Shown here piece by piece: positions 34,561-46,094 of a stretch of 64,000 nucleotides of DNA (its first letter is position 1; each line of letters opens with the position of its first letter). Source of the stretch: Odobenus rosmarus divergens (lineage: Eukaryota > Chordata > Mammalia > Carnivora > Odobenidae); contig NW_004450303.1 in the NCBI RefSeq assembly GCF_000321225.1, forward strand, positions 1,075,716 through 1,139,715, given 5' to 3'. Under the pieces are notes generated by a model, which saw only the letters and a program-made list of their open reading frames with translations, was not told where the DNA came from and made no database searches. The translations under genes were made by a program, and so were the position numbers.

Positions 34561-35529
34561 TTTCTTTTTCTTTCTTTTAATTTTATTTAAGAAGAAATGT
34601 AGCCCATTAGAATATTTGACAGTTCAGCTTTTAACTGGTTTCAGGAGGAAAGGAGCAGGAAAGTTACCTGGAGGTCAGATTCCCTTACAGCAGGGGAAGG
34701 TTTTTGTTTATCCTTTGCCTGGATCATAATAGCTTCTCTTATGATGGGGCAGGGTGAGTTGAGAGTGGAGACCGAGAAGATATTAATCCAGATTTTTGTC
34801 ATTTTAACTGTTTTGTTAAGATACTATTCTTGAGGTAAAAGACATTACATTGTTAGTAAATCCAAAGAGATTTCCCAAGTCATAAGTAGGACCAAACCAG
34901 TAACAGCTAACATGCATGACCATTGGCAGCACGTGTCATGGTTACTACTATTCTCAGAGTCAATGAAGAGCTGACTTTTCAAATAAGTTCTAAAGGATGG
35001 CATAGATCCAGTCATAGGAAGAAGATCCTCACGGCGGGTTAGTCGGGGGAGATCTCTGCTGCTAGTTCATAAGGTCCCTTCGTGTACATTTGTATGAGGA
35101 GCCTCCTCCCCTGGGAGAATGCAGTCTACACCAAAGGAGCAGCATGTCCAGCAGGGCACGTAGTGGATTTCAACACCCCGTGCTCACTTCGCTGAGCCCT
35201 CTGCATGGGCCAACCTGTCCAAACGTATGGGAAAGAGCTGAGTTTAAAAAAAAAAAAAAAGAGCAGCTGTGAAACTCTGCACAGTGAATTCATAGGAATT
35301 GTAACACACTGGAAGGGTAAAGAAGAACAAGAGAGGTATTCACTATATTTGTTCGTTAATTGGAAATGGAGATACTATTTCTAACCAGTGAACTGGGTGA
35401 TTATTTGAAGAAGTAAAGAATTTAAATACCTTACTTATTCAACTGAAAAAAAGGAAATATTGGATGCAGCTTTTTTATAGAATATCTTTCTCAGGGGTGA
35501 TGGGGAAAAAAAAACATTAAAGAGTATCT
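34561..35529. other. Mixed DNA: old L2 remnants around an A-tailed insert
   Basis: 34950-35030 looks like antisense L2 (GAAGAGCTGACTTTTCAAAT, AAGTTCTAAAGGATGG). The rest, apart from the A-tailed segment listed separately, is unclassified. Confidence 0.4.
35030..35262 (+). other. A-tailed GC-richer segment, possible retrocopy
   Basis: A segment of higher GC with several CpGs (CACGGCGGGTTAGTCGGGGG) ends in a 15-A run at 35247-35261. It could be a retrocopy of an RNA, but I recognise no parent gene, there is no AATAAA and I found no clear target duplication. A 60-codon forward frame at 35090-35272 reads through the A-run into lysines. Confidence 0.3.
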
Positions 35530-35746
35530 GAGGCAGGAGGAGAAATAGGAGAGGAAAAGCTTGATCTACCCTAGTGACTGCACACAGCCTGTGTGTCCAG
35601 AGCACGGTAAACAAGGTAGAGAGTCAGGTGGGAGGTAAGGTGGGCAAGGCTTTGTTTTAGATTTTATTTCAAGTGCAAGTTATTGAAGAATTTTTGGTGG
35701 GGAAGTAATGTGATCTTTTTGTTTGTTTCCTTTAAAAACATCACTC
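35530..35746 (-). mobile_element. L2 LINE fragment, antisense
   Basis: GGTAGAGAGTCAGGTGGGAG, GTTATTGAAGAATTTTTGGT, GGGAAGTAATGTGATCTTTT and AAAAACATCACTCT follow the antisense L2 (gccattgaagggttttaagc, agtgacatgatctgatttac, aaaaagatcactctgg). Cut by the L1 that follows. Confidence 0.75.
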
Positions 35747-36392
35747 TATATCCATTCATCTGTTGATAAAGAAGATAATTGAATATTATGCAGCCATCAA
35801 AAGGAATGAAATCTTGCCATTTGCAATGACGTGGATGGAACTGGAGGGTATTATGCTGAGCGAAATAAGTCAGTCACAGAAAGACATGTATCATATGATC
35901 TCACTGATATGAGGAATTCTTAATCTCAGGAAACAAATTGAGGGTTGCTGGAGTGGTGGGGGGTGGGAGGGATGGGGTGGCAGGGTGATAGACATTGGGG
36001 AGGGTATGTGCTATGGTGAGCGCTGTGAATTGTGCAAGACTGTTGAATCACAGACCTGTACCTCTGAAGCAAATAATACATTATATGTTAAAAAAAAAAA
36101 AGAAGAAGATAACAGGTAGGGAAAAATGAAAAGGGGGAATCAGAGGGGGAGACAAACCATGAGAGACTATGGACTCTGAGAAACAAACTGAGGGTTCTAG
36201 AGGGGAGGGGGTGAGGGGATGGGTTAGCCTGGTGATGGGTATTAAAGAGGGCACGTACTGCATGGAGCACTGGGTGTTATACTCAAACAGTGAATCATGG
36301 ATCACTACATCAAAAATTAATGAGGTAATGTATGGTGATTAACATAACATAATTAAATAAATAAATAAATAAGTAAGTAAGTAAAATTTAAA
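35747..36392 (+). mobile_element. Young carnivore L1, 5'-truncated, with tiny 5' inversion
   Basis: From 35768 on it is sense L1: GAATATTATGCAGCCATCAA, ATGACGTGGATGGAACTGGA (ORF2 C-terminus), then the 3' UTR (GAGAGACTATGGACTCTGAG, GGGCACGTACTGCATGGAGC, CATGGATCACTACATC) and an AATAAATAAATAAGTAAGTA tail. The first 20 bases (35748-35767, ATCCATTCATCTGTTGAT) are the reverse complement of the adjoining L1 sequence. A short TTTAAAAA at 35731 and 36387 may be the target duplication. Confidence 0.9.
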
Positions 36393-37492
36393 AAGTAGTT
36401 TTTCAGTGTTTGTAGATTATAAATGGGCATTTCTTTGTTTTGCACCCCTTGCATACATTTCCTATATTACAGTTTTCTATCATTCTAGCCACAATCTTGT
36501 AATATATTGTCTTTTTTACTTCATGTGCTCTTTTTCTTGTTCTTCGTTTCTTCCTCTCTGTTTCTATCATGCGTACACTTTAGGATAAAATATTATGGGT
36601 GAAATAAAGCTCAATATAGTTGAATAATTACAGAGATATAGAAATCAATATGAGTAAATGACAGATTGACTTCTGCTTTAAAACTAGCAGCTATAAAACT
36701 CTTAAATGAATTAATATCACATGCAACAAACTAGAAAGGATAAACAAGCGTGTACTCAGCATATTTATTGGATAATTAGAAATGGCAATAATATTTATAG
36801 CTACTCAATTTGGTAGATGGATTATTTGAAAAATAAGTAAAGAATTTAAATACTGTAAAAGAAGAGCAGGTATAAAAATGTCATTTTTTTGTTATTAGGG
36901 AGTCAATTTGGATTTTGTTGTTTACTATTTGCACCTGTTTCTCATCTTCTCTCTACCTCTCTGCTTATTGATCACAAATCTTCTCATGGATTTTTTTTCT
37001 TAATACCTTCCTGGTGAGTTCTTGGTGTGATATTACTGCTTCTGATCTCACTCTTGAAGTCCTGGATGAAAACTTGTGTGCTGTCATTTAGCTACTTCTA
37101 GGATCCATACATAGCCTAAACTCCGCAAGTTGGAATTCAATTTCTGTCTTCCCACCTCTATTGTTTGGGAATAATTCCTAAGACAAAAGGAGAGAAGGAG
37201 GTAATATAGAGAGAATTAATCAAGACTGAGAGTCAAGCCACACACACAGGTTGAGAAATTTGCTTTTGTCTAGCAGGGAATAACTTTATATTTCTTTGCC
37301 AATTCTTAGGCAGACATACTACTTTGGAATGAATATTTAATAAAAATTTAGTTGTTGAAGTGTCTAATAACATATGTCAAATAATTGAGTAATGTTGAAT
37401 GAAAGAAAATCATTCAAACATCTAATTTTTTTTTCTTTGGCTAATATATAGAAACTACCTCCAGACACATGAAATAATGTAAATATTAAACC
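36393..37492. other. Single-copy AT-rich DNA, no gene seen
   Basis: 36393-36440 may continue the interrupted L2. A forward frame at 36406-36588 is T-rich and has no domain. Confidence 0.45.
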
Positions 37493-37655
37493 TGGCATTG
37501 ACTTATTAGCTTCGTGGCACTTGGCTCTGAGCCTTGGTTTTCCTCATCTGTGATGAGAAAAGCAGGACTTAACCTGAAAAATTGTTATAAAGACTAAAGA
37601 TAATAGTTATATGAGCACTGCCTGACGAATGCATTATAGGCATTAAATAAATAAC
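37493..37655 (+). mobile_element. MIR-like block, copy 1 of a local duplication
   Basis: CTCTGAGCCTTGGTTTTCCT, CATCTGTGATGAGAAAAGCA and GGCATTAAATAAATA place this in the MIR core and 3' end. It shares non-consensus features with the copy at 38.2 kb, see findings. Confidence 0.75.
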
Positions 37656-38169
37656 CCCTTTTGGAAGGAGCATTATAAGAAATTTGTCTAGATTTTACAT
37701 AAATATTTTAGCCTCCCAAATGCACAGCTATTTCAGTGTCTCTACGTGTGTAAAAGTAGCACATTATTTTGAACAGGATGAGAATATTTATTGTCTTTCC
37801 TAGTTGAATGACACATTTGATTACTGTTCACTTTGTCTACTAGCTTCACTGAGTACAGAAAGAGTACAAATAGATATAATTTTATATTCCCAACTAGACA
37901 TAAATATTTTTATATTCACTTAATACCCAAACTGAGAGTAAACATATATATGTACATATGTATGTGTGTGTGTGTAGATACTACTAAGTAGGCTGCATAC
38001 CAATCATGAAGAAATGTTTCTATCTGTCAAAACACTTTCATAATTCATTTGAGAGACCTTCAGAGTTGCCCTTTGAAATCATTGTGACTGTGTCATTAAA
38101 TGATATAAATTACTACATTAGTACTAAAAGGAACTTAATGTTGATTTAAAAAAAAAGATTTCTTTTGAG
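37656..38169. other. Single-copy AT-rich DNA
   Basis: It contains a TA/TG microsatellite at 37944-37977. No gene seen. Confidence 0.5.
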
Positions 38170-38395
38170 GTATTAGTTGGTATAATGGAAAGTGAATGGG
38201 CTTTGGTGCCAAAGGCTTAACTTGGCATTGTGATTTATCAGCTTTCTGGCAATTGGCTCTGTGCCTTGGTTTCCTCATCTGTAATGAGAAAAGCAGGATT
38301 TACAAAATTGTTATAAGGATCAAAGATAATAGTTGTTGGAATAGTACTTGACAAATGCATCACAGGCATTAAATAAGTGCTTGCTATTTGAGTTC
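38170..38395 (+). mobile_element. MIR, copy 2 of a local duplication
   Basis: A longer MIR: TAATGGAAAGTGAATGGGCT at the start, CTCTGTGCCTTGGTTTCCTC, ATCTGTAATGAGAAAAGCAG and GCATTAAATAAGTGCTTGCT at the end. Nearly the same derived bases as copy 1. Confidence 0.8.
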
Positions 38396-38424
38396 TGTTT
38401 TCTTGAAATGTATCCAGGGAAACA

Positions 38425-38610
38425 CTGCATCACACAGAGTCAGAAATCCTTGAGCTGGGAGAGCTTTACAGACCATGTGTTATAAAGCAGTCTAGTAAAG
38501 AGGATGTGGGCTGCTTCACGCTAAGCCACCTGGGAACCCCGTAACTTGATAAGGTTCAGAAAGAGTGTAATCTTCCTCAGATATAGAAGTCCAAAGACTC
38601 AGTTTTAATT
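38425..38610 (-). mobile_element. L2/MIR3-like fragment, antisense
   Basis: ATCCTTGAGCTGGGAGAGCT, GTAACTTGATAAGGTTCAGA and TCCTCAGATATAGAAGTCC suggest the antisense of the L2/MIR3 end. Confidence 0.5.
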
Positions 38611-39814
38611 CATCCCCAGAGGACTAATCAATATTAACAAAATATATCATTTAAATTGTTCTCAATGGCAAAATACCTGTGGTGATAAATGGGGTTGGTT
38701 GCATAGACAGGATGCTCCATCTCTTAAGAGAATATCTACTTAGTAGACTAGATCAACCAATTCCTCAATAAGAAAATTGAGTCAGAGGAAGTTCCCCCAA
38801 AATATTCTATCTGTGGATCTATATAAATAAGTTTTTGAAAAATGCTTTTATTTTAAATATCAAAAATCGTGTTGTGACAAACTATATATTTGTACATCAT
38901 ATTTTCACAAAAATACATTCATCATTAGTATATAAAATTAATCTTATATTATCAGGCCTCTTCCCATTCCTGATGATTTCTATAAGTAGATTAAACAAGA
39001 CTGTATGTAATTCAAAGAAAATATTCTCAGGACCTTTGGGATGTGGATATCTAGCTTCTTAAATATTCACACTAAAAGACTGGTCCCTTTTGTTGATTCT
39101 CATTGATAGATGGCAATCTGATTTACTGTAAAGCCTACTCCTTTAAGATCTAATATGCATTTAATACACATTTGTTTTATTTTGTTTGGTGAGAACCAGA
39201 ATGTCTGTATTGGGATGTTCTAAATATTCTTTTTTATTCAATTAATAAATATTTATCAAACAAAACTGGGCCAGCTTTAGAAAGTCCCAAGCATGCATTT
39301 CCATTACCTAACTTCTCCCCATCCAAACTTTAAAAGACAACAAGAATGAGTAATATTATAGTCCCATCATATCTTTGTCTATTTCAGAATGACTCCTAAG
39401 GTATTATTTGTGGATCTAGAAATAACCCTAGGGAAAGATGCTGAGAGGAAATGGAGTAAATTTAGCTGTCAGAACATATCAGTGAGATACCTTTTGACAT
39501 GACTAACTCAAACTGATTAAATAATATGTAATTTGTTATTCACAGAGCAGGAGTTCACATGGAAAGTGGGCTTCGGGATTGGTAGATTTACTGGTTCAAC
39601 AACGTAAGCAAGGACTCTGAACATTTCCATCTTCTTCTTTCATGGTCAACGGCATTGACTTCACTCTGTTTCCTCATTGCCACAAGTGACTCCCAGGAGC
39701 CTGAGGGCTGCTTGAGCTCTTAATTAAATCCCATGGCAGTGTGAGACTGTCCATTCCTCTCACTTAATAGGGATGAGTAAATATCTGCTGAAAGATAATC
39801 TTAGTGAATCTCTC
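38611..39814. other. Single-copy AT-rich DNA, no gene seen
   Basis: The forward frame at 38835-39062 has no domain. Nothing else stands out. Confidence 0.5.
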
Positions 39815-40162
39815 ATGACACCCAGGAACTGGCACCTCTTAAGAGGCCCTCAAGGGACCCCTGTACCAAAAGCCAGAACCCTGTAGCTAAGGGGTTGAAG
39901 GACCTCCCCAAGGGAAGGGCCTGGCAACTGGCAGGATCCCCCACCCTGAAAGACTTGGGACTGTGCTCACTGGACCTGCTCCAAGGGTCAGACACCAGGT
40001 TCTTCCTACCCCCACCTGCCTCTGGGTCGGGGAGCCTACTGTCCTGGTACTCAAAGGGAAACCCTGAGCCTGGAGTCTGAGGCTGGTTCCTAGCAGTACT
40101 GTGGGGGGGACAGGGATTTGGGGTGGCGGGGGGGCAATAAAGAGATTTGACCTTGTTAAAAT
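39815..40162 (+). pseudogene. GC-rich segment ending in AATAAA, candidate processed pseudogene 3' end
   Basis: Markedly GC-rich against AT-rich flanks. It runs CCCAGGAACTGGCACC through CTGCTCCAAGGGTCAGACAC and ends GGGGCAATAAAGAGATTTGA CCTTGTTAAAA, with AATAAA at 40136-40141 and a short A stretch about 20 bp later. That is how the 3' end of a mature mRNA looks. A 61-codon forward frame (39895-40080) and longer reverse frames (39813-40327) match no family I know. No long A-tail or target duplication was found. It could instead be a GC-rich exon or old repeat. Confidence 0.35.
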
Positions 40163-41063
40163 TTTTTTGCATATTTTCCCAAGAAAAGGAATAATAGTTA
40201 TTTTGTTGCTGTTGATTATTTTTCCATGATGTTTGTATATCCTTGGAAGATAGACACTATGTGTGTCTCCCTCTAAGCAGAGGGGTGATTTGTCTTCTGA
40301 CCAGGGTAACAAAGATAATATTTCCACTAGGACAGAGATGGTTCAGAATTGCTGGTGGTTCCTTTAATAAGATTGGAGATCTCCTAAAATCAGCATTTCT
40401 CAGCTGTGACACAGACCCGCTGTGTGTAGGATTCAGTGGAGCCCACCCCACATCTCCCCAGTGGGGTTTAGAGTACAAGAAGAATAGACATGAACATGAA
40501 GCTTATGCTGTCTGCCGTGTCTTTAGTAACACATTCCTTTTTCTCTGAGCTAGTGGTCTCCATGTCTTTCGGCACCATCTAAAAAATTTGCAGCAGATAA
40601 ACTTTTTAGGTAGAATAAAAACTCAGATCTCTCAGTTCTTTTCAGTTTCCAAAAACATTTCTAGCATGCTTCTTCTACCATGAAATTAGTTAAATTTCAG
40701 TTGCATGTTGTTCCCAAACCAATTGCCAGCAATAAGAATGAACTACAATTAGAAGAAGCAGCCCCATGCCTTGAGCTGAGGCCAGTTCTCAGACTACAGC
40801 TCTATTGTTCAGTAAGTAGAAGAAGAATGGAATAGAATCTGGAGACTCAAGTATTAGGCAAGAGTTCCACCCAAATAATGATGGCATTTAGAAAGATTTT
40901 ATATGAGAAAAACATGGGAGTTAAGGCTTTTTTGCTGTAACAGTGATATGGCTGATGGGACGAAACCCCCAGATGAATGCTCCCCTGTATTTTTTAAGCC
41001 AAAGATAGCAGCACCTCTTTTAAGGAAATATGCTGATTATTATACCCTAACCCTCAATGGTGT
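40163..41063. other. Single-copy DNA, no gene seen
   Basis: Frames at 40243-40548 (forward) and 40257-40478 (reverse) overlap each other and have no domain. Nothing recognised. Confidence 0.45.
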
Positions 41064-41325
41064 TATTTTATTTATTTTTTTTAATTTAAATTCAATTAAT
41101 TAACATATAGCGTATTATTGGTTTCAGAGGCAGAGGTGAGTGATTCATCAGTCTTTATAATACCCAGTGCTCATTACATCATGTGCCCTCCTTAATGTCC
41201 ATCACCCAGTTACCCCATCCCTCCACCCCTGCCCCTCCAGCAACCCTAAGTTTGTTTCCTATGATTAAGAGTCTCTTATGGTTTGTCTCCCTTTCTGATT
41301 TCATCTTGTTTTATTTTAATATGTG
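41064..41325 (-). mobile_element. Carnivore L1 3' UTR, antisense, truncated
   Basis: A T-rich start, TTCAATTAATTAACATATAG, CATCATGTGCCCTCCTTAAT, CATCACCCAGTTACCCCATC, GCAACCCTAAGTTTGTTTCC and ATGGTTTGTCTCCCTTTCTG are the antisense of the L1 3' UTR. Only the 3' terminal quarter-kilobase is present. Confidence 0.9.
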
Positions 41326-41729
41326 CAACTCATATCACATATGTGTATCTCATTTTGTTCAGTTAATACCTTAAGATTCTTTTAAGATTTTTCCAGTCAT
41401 AGAACAAACAGCAAAATTCTTCTCAATTCTCTCAATTGGCAACAGAAGATATCTCCCCTTTTTGATAAAGCATTTTTATAACTGTATTTATAGTAATGTC
41501 TAAGTTCAGATTATTAGGTTTTGTGGGGTTTTTTAGTAAATCTTAAAGATATCTACTTAATAAATTAATTTCATAATTTTAGCAAATTAAAGTAACTGCT
41601 AAATCATATCCTTCATTTATTTTTATTCACTACTGACAGACTTTAGTTTAACCCCAGAGGATTTTCCTGAGAGTACTGAAAATTAATATGGCGCTTGATA
41701 TACAATTTACTGCTCAATAGCATTAGTCA
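41326..41729. other. Single-copy AT-rich DNA, no gene seen
   Basis: Nothing recognised. Confidence 0.5.
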
Positions 41730-42495
41730 CTAGGGGAATGTAAATCAAAATCGTATGAAGTACCACTTCACAACCACATGGGTAGGTATAATTTTTTTTT
41801 AATGAAAAATAGCAAGTGTTAGCAAGATGTAGAGAAATGGAACTCTTGGACATTGTTGTTGAGAATGTAATATGTCTCAGTCACTGTAGAAAACAGTTCA
41901 GCTGTTCCTCAAAAAGTTAAACTTAGAATGACCATATGGCCCAGCAATTCCACTCCTGGGTGTATATCCAAAATAATTGAAAATGAGCACTCAAACAAAT
42001 ACATATGCAACCATGTTCATAGCTGCATTAGTCACAATAGTCCAAAAATGGAGACAGTCCTACTGGCCATCATCAGATGAATGCATAAACAAATTGTGAT
42101 ATATACATGTAATGGAATATTATTCTTCATAAAAAGAATGAGGTAGTGATACATACTTTGATGTGGATAAACCTCTAGGACATTATGCTATGTGAAGGAA
42201 GCCAAATGCAAAAGCTTACATATTGTATGATTCCATTTATATGAAATATTCAGTATAGTTAAATCCACAGAAACAGAAGGCAGATTGGTAGTTGTCAGGG
42301 AGTGGGAGGTAGTAGTAATAGGAATGGGGTGTACATCCTTAATGTGTACAGGTTTCCTTTTGGGGTGATGAAAATGTTTTGGAACTAGATAATGGTGGTT
42401 GTATAACACTACAAATGCACTAAAGGCCATTGAATTGCTTACTTTAAAATGGTTAATTTTATGTTATAAAAATTCATCTCAAAAAATTGAAAAGT
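41730..42495 (+). mobile_element. Old L1 3' end (ORF2 C-terminus and 3' UTR), sense
   Basis: AAATCAAAATCGTATGAAGT, GGCCCAGCAATTCCACTCCT, TCATAGCTGCATTAGTCACA, GATGAATGCATAAACAAATT, and a 3' UTR with GGGGTGATGAAAATGTTTTG and CTTTAAAATGGTTAATTTTA. Typical L1M-age decay; coding frame broken. Confidence 0.92.
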
Positions 42496-43984
42496 TTGAC
42501 AATTGTTTAAAAATGCTGGTACCTTACTAGCAAGTAGAATATTCCACTAACATACATATGTAATTTATAATTTCTTTTAACTTGGAATATTTTTATGAAT
42601 CAAATATAGCTGGATATTATGCCTTTTATCATGTAAAATGCTTAGGCACCAATTCCAGAACTCTAATGTATTTTTAATTTATAATCTTTTAACAAAACAT
42701 AAAACTTTTACGACATTTATACATTCCTATGTTCATATCACACTACTAAAGGGAAAAAAACCCAAAGTGAAACATAAGATTTCAGTATCTTTTAGGATAA
42801 ATGTTTAATTGTTAGAAAGGGTGCTTTGGAGTGTCTGATTTTTAATCTGAATGATAGGATATATATTTCAAATTATATTGAAACTTCATCCTTCAGATCC
42901 ACTTAGTTTGTTTCACTGAAGAATTATTGCTTAAAATGAGCTTTTTGCAAAAATTAAATATTTAATTGTCCAACAGCTCTTTCAAGAAAAGTAATCAAAA
43001 TGACTCAAATTCATTTGTATTGATGACAGATTTTTCAAAACACAGCAATTATATTTGAAAAGATTTCAATTCCTGATTTAAGGCCACGCAGAGTACTGTC
43101 TCATAAGAAATTCTGCTTCTTGACAAGCGAGTTGCTATCAAAGATTTGCAGTATCTGTCCCCCTTAACCTTTACAGTGACAATTTCAAATGAAGAAAATG
43201 ACCTTTATCTGTCTTGTTCAGGCACAGTTTAGGGGCCAAAAGTTCATTTTTGACATATTCACTAAGGATAATGGATATCACTGATGGCCTTTGATAATTG
43301 TGTGGCATTAATATAAATGATGAATTATTAAATACTTTCATGCTATTTATTTAACTTGGATGACAAATCTCACTTTTAAAAGTGTTCTTTGGAGTGTTAA
43401 AGATTATGTTTGTCCTATTTTGCTTACTTACATTCATGGAAGTTTTTCAGTATTAAGCTCATATTTTTATTATCACCGAGATAAGATAATTCAAGTGCTT
43501 TTCCTTCACTGCTATTCTTTAGAACACATTATTTGATTCCAAATTTTCTTCCTCATTTACAAAGTCATTATAGAGATGGGCTGATCGCTTTGGGCAGTTC
43601 ACCCTTCAGAACATAAAGCTTCTAGTTTTTCTGCATGATGAGTGACATAAGTTCTGGGTTCTGAGACTGAGGTCATATTGTTGCTGCGTCTTATATCATT
43701 AAGCATTCATTAGAGAAGTATGTGCATGTGCCTGCTATGTAAGGAATTGCAGATGTAAAGAAGTAAGGCACACAAAATTCAGAAACCAATATAACATGAA
43801 GTCTATTATTAACATATTCTTTCGTGATTCCCAAGAGAAGATCAAAGTTTTGTAATACTTTTCAAAATAAAATAAGAAAAGGGAAATATTTGCAAATGGC
43901 AGGCTCATTATATTCTTCCATCCTACACAAAAATTTCCACCATGAAAAGTATCTATCCTCGTGTTTGATCATTTTTTTTTCAGT
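42496..43984. other. Single-copy AT-rich DNA, no gene; candidate conserved block
   Basis: No repeat is visible for 1.5 kb. 42900-43330 is the most complex part, see findings. Confidence 0.45.
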
Positions 43985-44560
43985 GAATATATGTTGAGTA
44001 ACTACCAGGTCACATGTACAGTCTTGAGCAGTGGGGATACAGCGGAGATCAAAAGAGCAAGACCCTCTTGGAGCTTAAGGGGAAATGATAGAGACATTGT
44101 ACGCTATTGGCCTTGAATAATGCTAATAAATATAGAAGATGTTTAAGTGATCTGTAGGCAAATTACAAGGTTGATAGGAGAGTACTCTAGGAATTCTAAT
44201 TAGTTTATAAATCTGGGAAGTCCTGTCTGAGCAAATAATAGCTAAGCAGATGCCTGAAGGATAAATAGGACTCAGGTAGAGAATGGTGGCCAAGCATTCC
44301 TGGCTGATGGAAAGGGCTCTGGTGAGGGAATGATTGTGACCTGAAGATCCTTTTGAGGAAATGATAGAAAGCAACATTGCGGGAGTGTAGTGAGCAACAT
44401 AAGATAGGGCATTTGGTGCACTGGAACTTATAGTTAGGAGCTTCCATGGTTTTGAAAAGCACATTTTATTCTTCATAGGTCTATCCTTAAATCCCAGCAA
44501 AAGTTTGACATAAATGTACAGATTGGAGTGGGCAGTATTAGTACCAAAGCTACACATCAC
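43985..44560 (-). mobile_element. L2 LINE 3' region, antisense
   Basis: TATATGTTGAGTAACTACCA, GCAGTGGGGATACAGCGGAG, CTCTTGGAGCTTAAGGGGAA and GATGCCTGAAGGATAAATAG follow the antisense L2 order. The 151-codon reverse frame at 44123-44578 lies within this L2 and has no intact domain. I regard it as decayed L2. Confidence 0.8.
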
Positions 44561-44617
44561 ATTTCTTGTTAGCCACATTTTCGATGGCTGAGGGCTTACT
44601 TATTTAAAAATACTTTA

Positions 44618-44807
44618 GGGGTGCCTGGGTGGCTCAGTTGGTTAAGCACCTGCCTTTGGCTCAGGTCGTGATCCCGGGGTCTTTGGTTTGAGCCCCATGG
44701 TAGGCTCCCTGCTCAGTGGGGAGTCTGCTTCTGCCTCTCCCTCTTTCCCTCCCCCTGTCTCGTGCTCTTTCTCTCTCTTTCTCTATAAAATAAATAAAAT
44801 ATTTTTA
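44618..44807 (+). mobile_element. CAN SINE, sense
   Basis: Head GGGGTGCCTGGGTGGCTCAG, tail ATAAAATAAATAAAATATTT. Target duplication AAAAATACTTTA at 44606-44617 and 44808-44819, perfect. Confidence 0.97.
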
Positions 44808-45555
44808 AAAAATACTTTATAATTTTATTTGTTTTGGAAAAAATCTATTATACACTCTACCTTATGAAAGATCATGATATGATAGGATTTATTAAACTTC
44901 TATGTATACTTTAGAGATATGGAAAGCAACACTGGGCAGAGGAAATATTCCTAAACTAAATTTAAGTCCTGGATCAGCCAACAATTACCTAAAATCTCTG
45001 TACTGTTTCCTTAAAATCTAATGAATAATAAGTATTGAGTGTATCAAATAATAGATAATGAAAGAGTATACAGACTCCATGGAAAACCAGAAAGCACAGT
45101 GAATCTAAGAGTCCAGTTGCTTGTATTATTAGTCTGCTTTGGATCTCAGAAACTCTAGTTACTTCTATCTTGATTTCTAGCTCTGTAACAAAGGGAGGAG
45201 TTTCAGATCAGTGAAGTATTCCTATTCTTAGAAATAAATGGTGATTATAAGCAGGAAGGGTTACCTTCATCGTTCAAGGAGACTGAAATGTTAAAATGTT
45301 AAGATGCAAAATGTTAAAAAGAATACATGCTGAAAGCTTTGCAGACTAATTTATTATTTTTAAATGGTTTCATTAGTCACAGACATGAGCATATTATTAA
45401 CACTTGAATAAACTTGCCCTTTTAGAATTGAGAAGGGAATTAAATTCCAAAGACTATTATATAAAACAAAAATTTCCTTTTAGCAAAGTTATTTTTATTC
45501 ATATACAGATTATATGCAGTTTGTCTGTTTCTTAATTTGGAATTCAGATAATTCA

Positions 45556-45590
45556 ATGATAATAATAATGATAATAATAATAATAATACC
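45556..45590 (+). repeat. ATA/ATG microsatellite
   Basis: ATAATAATAATGATAATAAT and following ATA units. Confidence 0.9.
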
Positions 45591-45889
45591 TCTTACACTT
45601 ACTAAGTTGAAGCAGATGGAAATAGAAAACCCAAGCTGATATTCAGCATATAATCACTATGCAAATATTCCAACAGCTTGCATGATTTTTCAAACTATTA
45701 TCTCAAGAGCAACAAACCATTATATTGAAAAGTTGAGAAAGACAGCACATTAAAAATATGTTATGCATATAGAGTTTGAGACCATTTGTACTCAATTCAA
45801 CAATGATTAAAATAAATCCACTATTTTTAAAGGCTACAAGTTAAGAAAAGGGAGGCTTAGAGACGGTGTTTGGCAACAGTCCCCAAACA

Positions 45890-45914
45890 AGTGTGTGTGT
45901 GTGTGTGTGTGTGT
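45890..45914 (+). repeat. TG dinucleotide microsatellite
   Basis: About 12 uninterrupted GT units. Probably length-variable. Confidence 0.95.
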
Positions 45915-46094
45915 TGCATACAGGGTACTCTGTGGCCTCCTTCTCATCACTTAAACATGGTGAATCTCACCTAGCTTAAAAAATCTCAAGCCCACATTTC
46001 TCCCTTCTACCTCCCTTTCTCTGTCTTTCCTACTTCAGCCACATTTCTTGGAAAAAAAAGGTAAACAAGGCACCTTCAATTCCTCACCTATTTT

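Larger units (their letters stand above)
44820..46094. other. Single-copy AT-rich DNA with two microsatellites
   Basis: No gene or older repeat recognised. Confidence 0.5.

Noticed and set aside
39887..40327. 146-codon reverse open frame over the GC-rich patch
   Set aside because: Proline-rich reading typical of the antisense of GC-rich DNA. The mRNA-like AATAAA is on the + strand, so the reverse frame is unlikely to be the gene.
44123..44578. 151-codon reverse open frame
   Set aside because: It lies in an antisense L2, so it reads decayed LINE sequence. No intact domain.
45889..46000. CRISPR-like or operon-like regularity
   Set aside because: Repeats here are simple sequence or interspersed elements of a mammal. 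No direct-repeat/spacer array and no bacterial-type genes.
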